Assembly (NCBI RefSeq): GCF_023638035.1
Contig: NZ_JAKRVX010000001.1
Coordinates: 372,001 to 436,000 of the forward strand
DNA length: 64,000 bases
Reading direction: 5' to 3'
Source: Natronocalculus amylovorans
Lineage (GTDB): Archaea > Halobacteriota > Halobacteria > Halobacteriales > Haloferacaceae
In this document: positions 53,324-62,334 of the stretch, piece by piece
How the letters are laid out: every line of letters starts with the position of its first letter
How positions within the stretch are numbered: the stretch's first letter is position 1
The notes under the pieces: model-generated
The model's input: the letters and a program-made list of their open reading frames with translations, nothing else
Databases searched by the model: none
Told to the model about the DNA's origin: nothing
Translations under genes and position numbers: made by a program

Positions 53324-53929
53324 ATGAGTACGTTCGATGGGATTTGTGTCACAGACTGCGAGCGGTGCCCTGCGCTTGTCGACTCTCGAACACAGATCGT
53401 AAACGGTGTTGGGCCGGAGGATGCAGACATCCTTTTTATTGGCGAAGGCCCGGGCGCAAATGAGGATGCACAGGGAGAACCCTTCGTTGGTCGATCGGGA
53501 ACCGTACTTACGGATGCGCTCATCGATGCAGGGGTACTTCGTGATGAGGTTCGGATTACCAACTGCGTGCGCTGTCGGCCGCCGGAGAACCGTGACCCAC
53601 AAACCGAAGAGCTCTCAAACTGCCGTGAGTATCTCGACGGAGAGATCCAGACGGTCGATCCCGAACTCATTGTGACGCTTGGGAAAGTTCCAAGCCAGCA
53701 TGTACTCGGTCGATCGGTTGCGGTGACAAAAGAAGCAGGCTCGTTCGTCGATGTCCGGATTGGCGAGCAAACGTATCCACTGTTAATTTCGGTGCATCCC
53801 GCAGCAACATTGTACGATCGAAGCCAACGTAAAACATTCACAGAGACTATTACGAAAGCAGTAGAAATCGCACAATCGACAACGTCAGAACAGACCGGAA
53901 ACGGACAATCCCGACTTGGTGAGTTCTAA
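53324..53929 (+). CDS. uracil-DNA glycosylase, family 4/5 type
   Basis: 201 residues from MSTFDGICVTDCERCPALVD. It has four iron-sulfur cysteines (CERC, then the second pair in NCVRCRPPENRDP and C of LSNCREYL). Motif 1 is LFIGEGPGANEDAQGEPFVG; motif 2 is the LISVHPAATL. It removes uracil from DNA. GEGPG, in place of GEAPG, fits archaeal thermostable-type family members. A TATA-like ctttatcg is 26 bases upstream, setting the start. Confidence 0.92.
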   Translation: MSTFDGICVTDCERCPALVDSRTQIVNGVGPEDADILFIGEGPGANEDAQGEPFVGRSGTVLTDALIDAGVLRDEVRITNCVRCRPPENRDPQTEELSNCREYLDGEIQTVDPELIVTLGKVPSQHVLGRSVAVTKEAGSFVDVRIGEQTYPLLISVHPAATLYDRSQRKTFTETITKAVEIAQSTTSEQTGNGQSRLGEF

Positions 53930-54119
53930 AGAGTTTATTAAAAATCTATGCTATCGTAGAGAATGCTACTAGTTTACACTATCCAGAACAATCAAAACCA
54001 GCCATCTCAAGCCAATTAAACGGGTAACAGCGAAGAGATGGTTTATTATATATAGTTTTGTATTTCTATATAGTACGATTACGAAACATTATTCACTATG
54101 GCTTCAGAGTCCTAAACGA
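53930..54119. promoter_or_regulatory. AT-rich promoter region of the phn operon
   Basis: 190 bases, strongly AT-rich. TATA-like elements at about 54042-54053 (tttattatatat) and 54073-54084 (tctatatagtac); the second would leave a 5' leader of about 15 bases. The richer AT content suggests a regulated promoter, but no repeat or operator was identified. Confidence 0.5.
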
Positions 54120-55202
54120 ATGACGGACAAACGTGCCACATTCGGACACTCAAGACGTAACTTTTTGACCGCAGCGGGGGCAGGTGCAACACTCGCACTT
54201 GCAGGTTGTATGGGCTCTTCAGACGACGATGAGACCACAATCACGTGGGTTATGAACCCAGCAGAAGAGGCAGTCGATATCGCGACCCAGTACCGACCGC
54301 TCTTCAACTACTTGGAGGCAGAGACTGGAGTGACGATCGAAGGACAGGAAACCGCAGACTACGCGGCAACCGTCCAAGCGCTCCAGCGTGCGGATGAAAA
54401 CGATCGAATGTTTGCAGACACCTCCCCGGGTGCTGTTGCACAGATTCCGGACGATATCGATGTTGTCGGAATGCGACTGGCGTTTGGATCCGAACTGTAC
54501 TACTCGCTAATCACAACGACAGTTGACAGCGGAATCGACAGTTTGGAAGAGCTCGAAGGTGAGACGATTGCAACCGCGGGTGCAACTTCCGTTTCAGGGA
54601 CGCTTGCACCAATGCTTATGCTCAGCCAAGCAGGACTCGATGTTGGCGGTGCACCAGACGGAAGTCCAAACGACTTCGACTGGCGTCCATCAGATCACGA
54701 CACCGCTCGTGAGCAGTTGGTCCAGGATCCGGACATTATGGCAGCAGGAACCGGTGCATTCTCAACTGCACCGCACGTCCCACAAGAGCAGTTCGATGAG
54801 CTTTCCGAAGACTTCGCAGATATCTCCGCGGAGTACGATGGTGCTGGCTCACGAGATCCAGAACTCAAACTGCTCGCCGTATCTGACCCGATCCCGCGTG
54901 CACCGATCGTCGTCAACGCCGATTGGGATGAGGACCTTCGATACGAACTTGAGGACCTCATGCACGAGGCAGAGTCAGACGCATTCCAGCACGATCCAGT
55001 TGCGCTCGCAGAAGATCTCAGTATGGATCCAGAGATCCTCGACAAAGATGAAGATGAACTAACCGAAGAAGAACAAGAACAACTATCGACATTTGCAGAT
55101 CACGAGCTATGGTTCGACGGGATTGAGCCAGCAGACCACAGTGATTACGCACCAATCAGCGACCTCGCAAACGAGCTCGGTCTCGATTTCGAGGAACTCT
55201 AA
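54120..55202 (+). CDS. phnD: phosphonate/phosphate-type ABC substrate-binding lipoprotein
   Basis: 360 residues. Tat signal (SRRNFLTAAGAGATLALAGC) with lipobox at the cysteine (about 30). PhnD/TauA-like binding domain: TQYRPLFNYLEAETGVTIEG, IDSLEELEGETIATAGATSV, SGTLAPMLML and the hinge-forming AGTGAFSTAPHV...DPIPRAPIVVNADWD. It binds phosphonates, phosphite or phosphate; specificity cannot be told. First gene of phnD-phnC-phnE. Confidence 0.92.
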   Translation: MTDKRATFGHSRRNFLTAAGAGATLALAGCMGSSDDDETTITWVMNPAEEAVDIATQYRPLFNYLEAETGVTIEGQETADYAATVQALQRADENDRMFADTSPGAVAQIPDDIDVVGMRLAFGSELYYSLITTTVDSGIDSLEELEGETIATAGATSVSGTLAPMLMLSQAGLDVGGAPDGSPNDFDWRPSDHDTAREQLVQDPDIMAAGTGAFSTAPHVPQEQFDELSEDFADISAEYDGAGSRDPELKLLAVSDPIPRAPIVVNADWDEDLRYELEDLMHEAESDAFQHDPVALAEDLSMDPEILDKDEDELTEEEQEQLSTFADHELWFDGIEPADHSDYAPISDLANELGLDFEEL

Positions 55203-55241
55203 TAACAGCACCATCCACGTCTATTTGTAGAACTCTATATT

Positions 55242-56030
55242 ATGAGCAGGATTGAAATTGATGGGCTCACGAAGCGTTTCGGCGACACCGTTGCCCTTGA
55301 TGACGTTTCGTTTGAAGTTCCGGCAGGAGAGTTCGTCATAATTCTTGGCGTCTCCGGGTCGGGTAAATCAACGCTCCTCCGATGTATGAGCGGGCTTACA
55401 ACACCGACAGAAGGTGAGGTACGTATTGATGGACGACCGATGACTGCCCCGCGGCCAGAGGTTGCCATGATCTTCCAACAGCACAACATTGTTGGAGATA
55501 TGACTGCATATTCAAACGCCCTCTCAGGCGGTATTAACAGGTCGGGTTTCCTCGAAAGTGTGCTTCAGCTGCAAGACAAATCCGAAAAGCAACAAGCACT
55601 TGAGGCGCTTGATACCGTTGGATTGCTTGAAGAAGCACAGCAGAAAGCACGCAGAATGAGCGGTGGGCAGCAACAGCGCGTGGGGATTGCACGGGCACTT
55701 GTCCAAGAGCCGAACGTACTTCTTGCGGACGAGCCGGTAGCAAGCCTGGATCCTGGCAGTGCGCAGGATGTAATGCAATATCTTAAAACTGCTTCAAAAG
55801 ATAAGGGATTGTCGACATTTATCAGCCTCCATCAAGTGAACATTGCACGAAAGTTTGGTGAACGGTTCATCGGGCTTCAAAATGGAAAGAAAGTGTTCGA
55901 CGGCTATCTTGATGAACTCACAATCGATGCGATCGACGAGATTTACGGCGATATCGACACTGAAGGTATGTTCATCACACAAGATACCGATCGTACAGTG
56001 GCTGATTCCGATCAGGAGGCGACACCGTGA
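55242..56030 (+). CDS. phnC: phosphonate/phosphate-type ABC ATP-binding protein
   Basis: 262 residues. ABC ATPase: Walker A GVSGSGKSTLLR, Q-loop (FQQHN), ABC signature MSGGQQQRVGIARAL, Walker B VLLADEPVASLDP and switch H in ISLHQVN. PhnC-type pattern. 39 bases after phnD; it overlaps phnE by four bases. Confidence 0.94.
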   Translation: MSRIEIDGLTKRFGDTVALDDVSFEVPAGEFVIILGVSGSGKSTLLRCMSGLTTPTEGEVRIDGRPMTAPRPEVAMIFQQHNIVGDMTAYSNALSGGINRSGFLESVLQLQDKSEKQQALEALDTVGLLEEAQQKARRMSGGQQQRVGIARALVQEPNVLLADEPVASLDPGSAQDVMQYLKTASKDKGLSTFISLHQVNIARKFGERFIGLQNGKKVFDGYLDELTIDAIDEIYGDIDTEGMFITQDTDRTVADSDQEATP

Positions 56031-57100
56031 GCCGAGACGAGCGGGTGGAAACCGACGGTGGGACAGAGTCACCAACTCGATTGGAAAACGCAAGTGCAGA
56101 GGTAAACCGTCAGTTTGAGAAAATTCGGGAGACGAGACGAAGACGGGCGATTGGCTGGGCAGGATTGCTTGGATTTATTCTATTTGTACTGATCCAGGGA
56201 ATGTCTGCCACAGAGTTACTCGGTGGCGATGTACGTATCGCATACTTTGTTGGATCGCTTCGGGAGTTCTTCCCGATTACGTTTGTCTTTGGGTTTATTC
56301 CATTCCTCGACGTTGGGCAGTACCTTGCATTCATCCGTCGAGAAGAACTACTGTACAATCCAGAGATTGGTGGCCTACTGTTTAATTGGCCTCCACAGCT
56401 GTACACGTTCTTCTTCCAAGAGCTTGGCATCTTCTCGATCTTTGGAGAGGCTGGAATCACGCTCGCAATGGGTGTCGTGGGAACCATTCTGGGGTTCCCG
56501 ATCGCACTCATGTTCGGCGTGCTTGGTTCCGAGCGTGTGACGCCGTTCCCATTCAATTTTATTTTCCGTGGAACGATGTCGTTCATCCGCGCAATTCCAG
56601 CGATTGTTTGGACGCTGATCTTCATTCCGTTCGCTGGGCTTGGGCCGACTTCAGCAACGCTTGCAATTGCGTTCGATACGATCGGTAATCTTGGTCGTCT
56701 CTTTGTGGATGAGCTTGAAGAGATCGAAGAAGGCTCCATTGAGGCAATGCAGACAACAGGTGCAAACCAGCCACAGATTGTCTTTTTCGGGATGTTAAGC
56801 CAAGTGAAGACTTCGTTCATTGCGTGGACATTGTATATCCTCGAGATCAACGTCCGGATCGCAGTAACCGTCGGTGTTGTCGGTGCTGGTGGACTTGGCC
56901 TTGTTGTGGAGTCCCAACGAGGGCTTTTGAACTTCACAAACATGATGGCAACGCTGTTCTGTATCTTCATCCTGATTATCAGCGTTGAGCTGTTCAGTCA
57001 ACGGCTCCGATCACGACTTCGATCGGACGAAGAAGTTCGAAGCTGGCGGGAGCTCATCTTTGGATTCCCGAACCGGATGGCGAACTCGATGTTAAAATAA
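56027..57100 (+). CDS. phnE: phosphonate/phosphate-type ABC permease
   Basis: 357 residues from a GTG. An acidic, polar N-terminus of about 40 residues is followed by six membrane segments (about 44-63, 78-95, 118-136, 145-163, 195-220 and 285-310). The EAA loop is IEAMQTTGANQPQIVFFG. It forms a homodimeric channel for PhnD. Overlap with phnC (GTGA) implies coupling. No C-P lyase or phosphite gene is nearby. Confidence 0.93.
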   Translation: MSRDERVETDGGTESPTRLENASAEVNRQFEKIRETRRRRAIGWAGLLGFILFVLIQGMSATELLGGDVRIAYFVGSLREFFPITFVFGFIPFLDVGQYLAFIRREELLYNPEIGGLLFNWPPQLYTFFFQELGIFSIFGEAGITLAMGVVGTILGFPIALMFGVLGSERVTPFPFNFIFRGTMSFIRAIPAIVWTLIFIPFAGLGPTSATLAIAFDTIGNLGRLFVDELEEIEEGSIEAMQTTGANQPQIVFFGMLSQVKTSFIAWTLYILEINVRIAVTVGVVGAGGLGLVVESQRGLLNFTNMMATLFCIFILIISVELFSQRLRSRLRSDEEVRSWRELIFGFPNRMANSMLK

Positions 57101-57188
57101 CAACGCAACTCGCGGTCCTCTTCTTACGACCGATCGGAAAACCGCCGAAACAGCAAGCGACTTGACGCCGCTGCACATAACTACAGAT

Positions 57189-57857
57189 ATGAGTCACCAG
57201 TCTACGACAGCAGAGGCTACTGAAACCGCAGGGGCGGATATTGTGGTTGTTGATTATGGGCTTGGAAACCTCCGAAGCGTTACCCGTGGTCTCGAACGGG
57301 TCGGCGCAACGGTGACAATCACGGATGATCCAGCCGTATTCGAAGCTGCGGATGGGATTGTCCTCCCTGGTGTCGGGGCCTTCCGCGAAGGGATGGATAA
57401 TGCAGGACCATACCGTGACGCACTCGAAGCAGCAGTCGATCGCGGCCAGCCAGTGTTTGGGATCTGTCTTGGCATGCAGATGCTGCTTGGGTCAAGCGAA
57501 GAGGCAGCTCACGCGGGCGAAGGTGACGTAGAGGGGTTGAATTTCATCCCAGGGACAAACGTCAGATTCAGTGGCGATCTAAAGGTACCACACATGGGGT
57601 GGAACAACCTGACGGTCACCAGCGACCATCCGATCGCAGACGGTATTGACGGTGAATATGCATACTTTGTCCACTCATACTACGCAGTCCCTGACTCCGA
57701 GGATGCAGTTGTCGCCACAAGCGAGTATGAGTCGACGTTCCCGGCGATCGTTGCAAACGAAGCGGGCAACGTGTTTGGGACACAGTTCCACCCGGAAAAA
57801 AGCGGAGAGACAGGATTACAGATTCTACAGAACTTCGTTACGATCTGTATGGAATAA
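57189..57857 (+). CDS. hisH: imidazole glycerol phosphate synthase, glutaminase subunit
   Basis: 222 residues from MSHQSTTAEATETAGADIVV. Class I amidotransferase: VVDYGLGNLRSV, ILPGVGAF-type IVLPGVGAFREGMDN, nucleophile in FGICLGMQMLLGSSEEA, and the C-terminal TQFHPEKSG. It feeds ammonia to HisF, which is not in the window. A haloarchaeal N-terminal extension of about 20 residues precedes the core. It lies 88 bases after phnE with its own start region. Confidence 0.94.
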   Translation: MSHQSTTAEATETAGADIVVVDYGLGNLRSVTRGLERVGATVTITDDPAVFEAADGIVLPGVGAFREGMDNAGPYRDALEAAVDRGQPVFGICLGMQMLLGSSEEAAHAGEGDVEGLNFIPGTNVRFSGDLKVPHMGWNNLTVTSDHPIADGIDGEYAYFVHSYYAVPDSEDAVVATSEYESTFPAIVANEAGNVFGTQFHPEKSGETGLQILQNFVTICME

Positions 57858-58037
57858 ATAGAATAGGGGCCGTTGCCAATCGATATTGTCTTGATCTGTA
57901 TTTATTAGAGTATTTTAGTAGGTCGGGATGAGAAGCGATCTAAGAGATGTGAAAAACATGTAAAATGTATTTCAAGCCAATCCTGAACTGTTTCACGTGG
58001 CTCAATACCATTAGGACAGAGGGCAAGATATGATTTG
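57858..58037. other. 180-bp intergenic region between hisH and the exported protein gene
   Basis: AT-rich with no gene supported. An A/T-rich stretch at 57899-57912 (tatttattagagta) could be part of the promoter or a terminator. Confidence 0.3.
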
Positions 58038-58616
58038 ATGACCAGTAGACGTAAGCTATTAGTTGGCTTTGGAGCCCTTGTTGCAGGCACAACCGCTGCA
58101 ACTGGAACAGGTGCATTTTCTACGGTGCAAGCAGAACGTTCGGTTACCGTCGAAGTTGCAGGTGATAAATCAGCATACCTCGCATTTGCCCCAAACGAAG
58201 ATTATGAGGGCGATGTAAACGAGTATGTTAGCATTACTGATGATGGTGAGGGAATGATTGAGCTCACGTTCGATCGTCTCAATCAAAATGCATTCACGCA
58301 GTTCAAAGACTTATTTAAAATTACCAATAATGGGACGCAAGATATAACGTTATTTGTCAATGCAGACCACAATGGTGAGATTCTTGCCAATGCTGACGCT
58401 TATGAGGGCCGAGATATGATCGGTGGAGGGTCACTTGACGGTCCACTCATTTTACGCAACGAATCAGAGGATGGAATCGTTGGTGGGAACAAACACCAAA
58501 CAGAGTCAGGCGGAGTCTCCCTTGGAACGGGAGAGACGCACTTGATTACAGTCGAATTTGATACCCGGATCAACGAATTCAACGGAGAAGCAACGATACA
58601 ATTTGTTGCAGAGTAA
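58038..58616 (+). CDS. Tat/Sec-exported protein of unknown function (DUF1102-like)
   Basis: 192 residues from MTSRRKLLVGFGALVAGTTA. The paired arginines followed by LLVGFGALVAGTTAATGTGA predict a Tat signal, cleaved near FSTVQAER. The mature part starts SVTVEVAGDKSAYLAFA and is beta-rich with Asn/Asp-rich loops; it ends ATIQFVAE. The resemblance is to haloarchaeal surface proteins with a DUF1102-like domain. No attachment motif or LPXTG-like tail. Function unknown. Confidence 0.8.
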   Translation: MTSRRKLLVGFGALVAGTTAATGTGAFSTVQAERSVTVEVAGDKSAYLAFAPNEDYEGDVNEYVSITDDGEGMIELTFDRLNQNAFTQFKDLFKITNNGTQDITLFVNADHNGEILANADAYEGRDMIGGGSLDGPLILRNESEDGIVGGNKHQTESGGVSLGTGETHLITVEFDTRINEFNGEATIQFVAE

Positions 58617-58653
58617 TAAAATTGTACTAAATCACGTATAATTATAGAATAAA

Positions 58654-59322
58654 TTATTTAAATTCGATCCCGAGATCGTGGAGGCCGGGATTGTTCATTG
58701 CAACATTGATGAGAAGCGGCGTTACAGACTCCACTTCGGCAGCGTTTGCGATCGATCCTGCATCAACGGCTCGGAGCCCATCGATTCCTTCAGCCAGATC
58801 AGAGACAATCTCTTTTGCATCGTCATCGTCACCAACAACCAACGTGTCAATCCCAAGGTCTGCATCTAAATTTGCAAGCCGGCCTGCTGCTAAGTTGTGG
58901 AACGCCCCGATTACAGAGACGCCATCCGGGGCTGCATCAACTGCAAGCTGTGTAACGCTTCCAGCACCTGGACGGTGGTAGTGGAATCCGTCCTCGTCTC
59001 GTTTCATACCGGTTGCTGGTGAGACAAGAATATCACCGTCAGAGAGCACATCAGCGATCGATGAGACGGTATCTGCAACGTGGTATGGTGGGACCGCAAG
59101 AACGATCACTTTGGCTCGATCAGCAGCCATCTCGTTTGCGAACCCTTTAATTTTCACATCAACACCACGGCTGTCGAGTTCAGTCTCATACTCGCCAGCT
59201 TTTGTTCGCGCTTTTTCGACATCACGAGAGCCGATTAGGACTTCATGATTTGTGTGATACGCCCACCGAAGCGCAAGTCCTTCACCAATATCTCCAGTAC
59301 CGCCAAGTAGTGCAATTCGCAT
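58654..59322 (-). CDS. npdG: F420-dependent NADP reductase
   Basis: 222 residues. Rossmann start MRIALLGGTGDIGEGLALRW with the NADP-binding GSRDVEKARTKA; GVDVKIKGFANEMAADRAKV, VLAVPPYHVADTV, and the GAFHNLAAGRL and INVAMNNPGLHDLGIEFK end fit the NPDG family. It transfers hydride between reduced F420 and NADP. Present in several haloarchaea; F420-synthesis genes are not in this window. Confidence 0.93.
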   Translation of the reverse strand: MRIALLGGTGDIGEGLALRWAYHTNHEVLIGSRDVEKARTKAGEYETELDSRGVDVKIKGFANEMAADRAKVIVLAVPPYHVADTVSSIADVLSDGDILVSPATGMKRDEDGFHYHRPGAGSVTQLAVDAAPDGVSVIGAFHNLAAGRLANLDADLGIDTLVVGDDDDAKEIVSDLAEGIDGLRAVDAGSIANAAEVESVTPLLINVAMNNPGLHDLGIEFK

Positions 59323-59389
59323 ACAGATACTCTGTGTGGTTGCCCCCTAAGCCTTGCGCGAGCGGCGAAGGACCCCGGTATCGAGGCCC

Positions 59390-59584
59390 CTATTTTCCGA
59401 ATGCGCTCATGAGTGCGTCAGGCTCGGTTCCGTACACAACATAGAATGAGATAAGCGGTGAAACAAGAAGCGTCCCCCCAACGATGTAGAGTCGAATTGA
59501 CGGATCCGGTATGCCTGCAGCAATAATAAAGCCGACAAGGTCGATCCCCAGCATGAGCAGAAGGAATTTGAGAAACGGACTCAT
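59390..59584 (-). CDS. small membrane protein
   Basis: 64 residues, [20 protein letters not shown] and a second span ([20 protein letters not shown]), ending [12 protein letters not shown]. Its start overlaps the HAD phosphatase stop by four bases, so it is cotranscribed. Not recognised. Confidence 0.7.
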   Translation of the reverse strand: MSPFLKFLLLMLGIDLVGFIIAAGIPDPSIRLYIVGGTLLVSPLISFYVVYGTEPDALMSAFGK

Positions 59585-60447
59585 GGTGACTCAAGCTCCG
59601 AAGGGAGATTGTTTACGGAGTCCAGTACTGCTCTCGCGCCCGCGTCAATGAAGGCGGCAGTTCCCTCTTCACCAGTTAGTCCACCAGTGAGGACGCCAAC
59701 ACCAGCATAGCTTCGATCAGGATCGGCGTTGGCAGCATTCACTGCCGTTTCAATATCATCAAGCGTATCGCCAACAAAAACGACCTCTTCGCTGCCGAAG
59801 CGATCGGCGACCGTTGTAAGCGCATGTGGATGTGGTTTTCCATGCTCCCAATCATCCATCGTAAATCGGTACATCGAGTCAACTGCGAGGCCAACCCGTT
59901 CAAGTGCGATCAGTGCTTCCGATCGCGGGCGGCCTGTGACAACACCAATGTTATATGTTTCTGTCAGCGTCTCTCGGGTCTCAGCAGAGAGAATAACAGG
60001 CTCGTCGTGAATGAATCCCGCAGTCTCGATTGGTGGCTCACCACCCTCCAGTTCTGTGTAGAGTTCAGCGCCGAGGTACAGTGCTTGGAACACAGCTCTG
60101 AGTTGCTCTGGATCCCAGCGATCGAAAATTGCAGCAGTGTCTGCATCAAGTGTATCTGTTACAGATTCTGCGGCAGTGAGTCCACCTCCGGCAGTGTGTA
60201 TCGAATCGGTGAATGCTGCAATCGACACAGATGCGCCTTCATCAACAGCAAGGACATACAGTGCAGCCGCGTACGTCAGCTCCCAGTCGTTGTTAAAGCC
60301 ACCTGCATTTTTAAACAACTGAATCTCGTCTTTGTTGATTGTTTCGCCATACACGTTATCGATCGAGTCAACGATCGCCTGACGATATGAGTCAGCAACA
60401 TCTACAAGGACGCCATCAATATCTAAGACAACAGTGTCCGCACGCAT
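59581..60447 (-). CDS. HAD-superfamily phosphatase (TIGR01548-type)
   Basis: 288 residues. Motif [20 protein letters not shown], motif [10 protein letters not shown], motif III KPHPHAL with the lysine, and motif [18 protein letters not shown]. The sequence [18 protein letters not shown] and a long insert match the haloarchaeal/cyanobacterial TIGR01548 group. Substrate unknown. Next gene on the same strand is the 64-residue membrane protein. Confidence 0.9.
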   Translation of the reverse strand: MRADTVVLDIDGVLVDVADSYRQAIVDSIDNVYGETINKDEIQLFKNAGGFNNDWELTYAAALYVLAVDEGASVSIAAFTDSIHTAGGGLTAAESVTDTLDADTAAIFDRWDPEQLRAVFQALYLGAELYTELEGGEPPIETAGFIHDEPVILSAETRETLTETYNIGVVTGRPRSEALIALERVGLAVDSMYRFTMDDWEHGKPHPHALTTVADRFGSEEVVFVGDTLDDIETAVNAANADPDRSYAGVGVLTGGLTGEEGTAAFIDAGARAVLDSVNNLPSELESP

Positions 60448-60528
60448 TGGTCGACTCTCTGTCGTGTACCCTCAAAACGGTTGCTCTCCGGCATCATAAT
60501 ACTGGAACAATGACTGTCGAAAGGACAC

Positions 60529-60936
60529 TCATCGCACAACAACGTAGAGTGGACTCCGATATGCTGGAAGTGTTATCTGCTCGGTATTTACTTCTGGCGG
60601 CTCAAATCCAAGTGTCGTAAAGTAACACCGTACATCGAGTCGGTCGGCAAGTACCAAGAACGGACGGTGTAGTTCACCAGGAAGATTCAGTGCATACAAA
60701 ACATCGACATCGTAGTATGTGGGAATTTCAGATGCGGTACTTCGTTCAACAAGGTCATCGTGATGAAATTCGATCGGGGAGGGGACCTCAAAATCATAGA
60801 TATCAGTGGCGACGACAGTACATCCTGCCTCGATGAGGCCCTCTGCGACGTCTGTGCGTCGGCCGATCCCAACCTCCAAGAGCCGATTATACTGTGACAG
60901 ATATTCGACAATCGCACGACGTGAATGGATTCCCAC
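60529..60936 (-). CDS. UPF0146-family protein
   Basis: 135 residues from a GTG (VGIHSRRAIVEYLSQYNRLL). Rossmann-like: LLEVGIGRRTDVAEGLIEAG, then VVATDIYDF and DDLVERS, matching the archaeal UPF0146 length and pattern, which looks like a small methyltransferase-type fold. No function. The frame above (to 61086) overlaps the divergent archaemetzincin gene and is rejected. Confidence 0.88.
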   Translation of the reverse strand: MGIHSRRAIVEYLSQYNRLLEVGIGRRTDVAEGLIEAGCTVVATDIYDFEVPSPIEFHHDDLVERSTASEIPTYYDVDVLYALNLPGELHRPFLVLADRLDVRCYFTTLGFEPPEVNTEQITLPAYRSPLYVVVR

Positions 60937-60975
60937 GGCGGGAAACTTAAGAGTCGGCCGTTCATATTCGTTTGC

Positions 60976-61497
60976 ATGCTCGTCGATATCGTGCCGATCG
61001 GGGATGTACCCGCCCAAGTCAAGCGGGAGTCGTCTGCGGCACTCCGATCCGTGTACGACGTGGACGTAACGGTCCACGATACCCAATCAATCCCTGACGG
61101 TGCGTTCGACAGAAGTCGAAACCAGTACCGTGCAGAGGAGTTTATTGACCTTGTCAGTCGTATCGGATCAGGTGATAAAAATATTGGAATCACCGTTCAA
61201 GACCTCTACTACCGAAGACGAAACTACGTATTTGGGCTTGCGTATCTGAACGGAAATGGATCTGTCATTTCGACATATCGGCTACAAACCTCCTCCGATG
61301 GTGGCATCACATCGAAGCCAGCGGCAGATGTTTTCGCCGATCGAGTTCGAAAAGAGGTTGTTCACGAGATTGGTCATACGTTCGGACTCGAACACTGTGA
61401 CAACTCAAAATGTGTCATGTCGTTCTCGCCAACTGTTCGGGAAGTCGACGTAAAAGAGGAGAACCTTTGCGGCAGTTGTAGCCGGCTTATCCGGTAA
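60976..61497 (+). CDS. amzA: archaemetzincin (zinc metalloprotease)
   Basis: 173 residues from MLVDIVPIGDVPAQVKRESS. The signature VHEIGHTFGLEHCDNSKCVM contains the zinc site HExxHxxGxxH, the additional cysteines and the Met-turn. A GITVQDLYYRRRNYVFGLAY stretch precedes. Archaemetzincins occur in archaea and animals; substrates are not known. A palindromic cttaag (60946-60951) lies about 26 bases upstream and may be the TATA element. Confidence 0.95.
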   Translation: MLVDIVPIGDVPAQVKRESSAALRSVYDVDVTVHDTQSIPDGAFDRSRNQYRAEEFIDLVSRIGSGDKNIGITVQDLYYRRRNYVFGLAYLNGNGSVISTYRLQTSSDGGITSKPAADVFADRVRKEVVHEIGHTFGLEHCDNSKCVMSFSPTVREVDVKEENLCGSCSRLIR

Positions 61498-61671
61498 CAA
61501 GACGCTGTTTTATAAAATGATTGTGTGAATTACACAGGTCTCTAGCGTTTGCTGGTTGTCAGTGGTCTCGGAGCGTAATTCAAACGGCAGTGTCAACGAG
61601 ATGCTCCTGAATAGATGAGCGAGCATCCTGCACACAAACTATATGTGAGTAATGGATAACTGGTAACTACG
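61498..61671. other. 174-bp intergenic region
   Basis: No gene supported; starts with agtttt-type AT-rich sequence (ctgttttataaaatga, 61505-61520) that could be a terminator or promoter. Nothing else stands out. Confidence 0.3.
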
Positions 61672-62325
61672 ATGGATGCTATTTCGATCGCACTGATACT
61701 CGGTGGGTTAGTGCTACTATTCGTTGGGGCGGCGCTCTCTAACTACGGCGTTGCAGTGACGGGGATGGCGGTCGGTGGCGGAACTGGTTATCTTGTTGCT
61801 CCAACAGTTGGTGCGGCGGCAGGGTTAGGTTCACCAGTTGCGATCGTCGTCGCAGTCCTTGGTGGAATTGTGGCGGGAGTTTTGCTCACTCGCCTGCTGT
61901 TCTCGTTCGCAGTGGGTGGTATCTCTCTCCTTGTTGGGTTGTTTGTTGGATTAACAGTCGTTGTACCGCTATTTGTCACCGGAGCATGGTATGTTGAGAT
62001 CGGTGTCGCGGTTGCTGTTGCAATGTTTTCAGCACTGCTTGGATTGGTTCTCACGAAGACAATGATGGTCGTCATCACAGCATTTGTGGGATCTCTTTTG
62101 GCGTCGCAGTCAATCACTGCAGAGCAGCTGTTGGCCGCACAAGCGAATGTAACAATGGAGCCGTTATTTTTCGAGCCAACCGCACCGGTGTTTGTCGGAC
62201 TCTTTGTCCTTGGGGTGCTCACTCAGTTCGGGTTATTCAAATTTGGATACGTCGCAAAGCTCCTCAAAATTCTTCCAGGTGGACGTGCACTACGGAATCG
62301 CGGTGAAAAAGAAGCAAGCGACTAA
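61672..62325 (+). CDS. multi-span membrane protein (DUF4203/TM198-like)
   Basis: 217 residues, glycine/valine-rich, with about seven hydrophobic segments from residue 5 to 185 and a basic C-terminal tail (KLLKILPGGRALRNRGEKEA). Small-residue packing (VAVTGMAVGGGTGYLVAPTV) resembles DUF4203/TM198-type proteins. Function unknown. Convergent with the rli1 gene (9 bases). Confidence 0.75.
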   Translation: MDAISIALILGGLVLLFVGAALSNYGVAVTGMAVGGGTGYLVAPTVGAAAGLGSPVAIVVAVLGGIVAGVLLTRLLFSFAVGGISLLVGLFVGLTVVVPLFVTGAWYVEIGVAVAVAMFSALLGLVLTKTMMVVITAFVGSLLASQSITAEQLLAAQANVTMEPLFFEPTAPVFVGLFVLGVLTQFGLFKFGYVAKLLKILPGGRALRNRGEKEASD

Positions 62326-62334
62326 ACACAGCAG

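Noticed and set aside
56110-56970. 286-residue frame antisense to phnE
   Set aside because: A basic, proline/serine-rich shadow of the permease gene with no motif.
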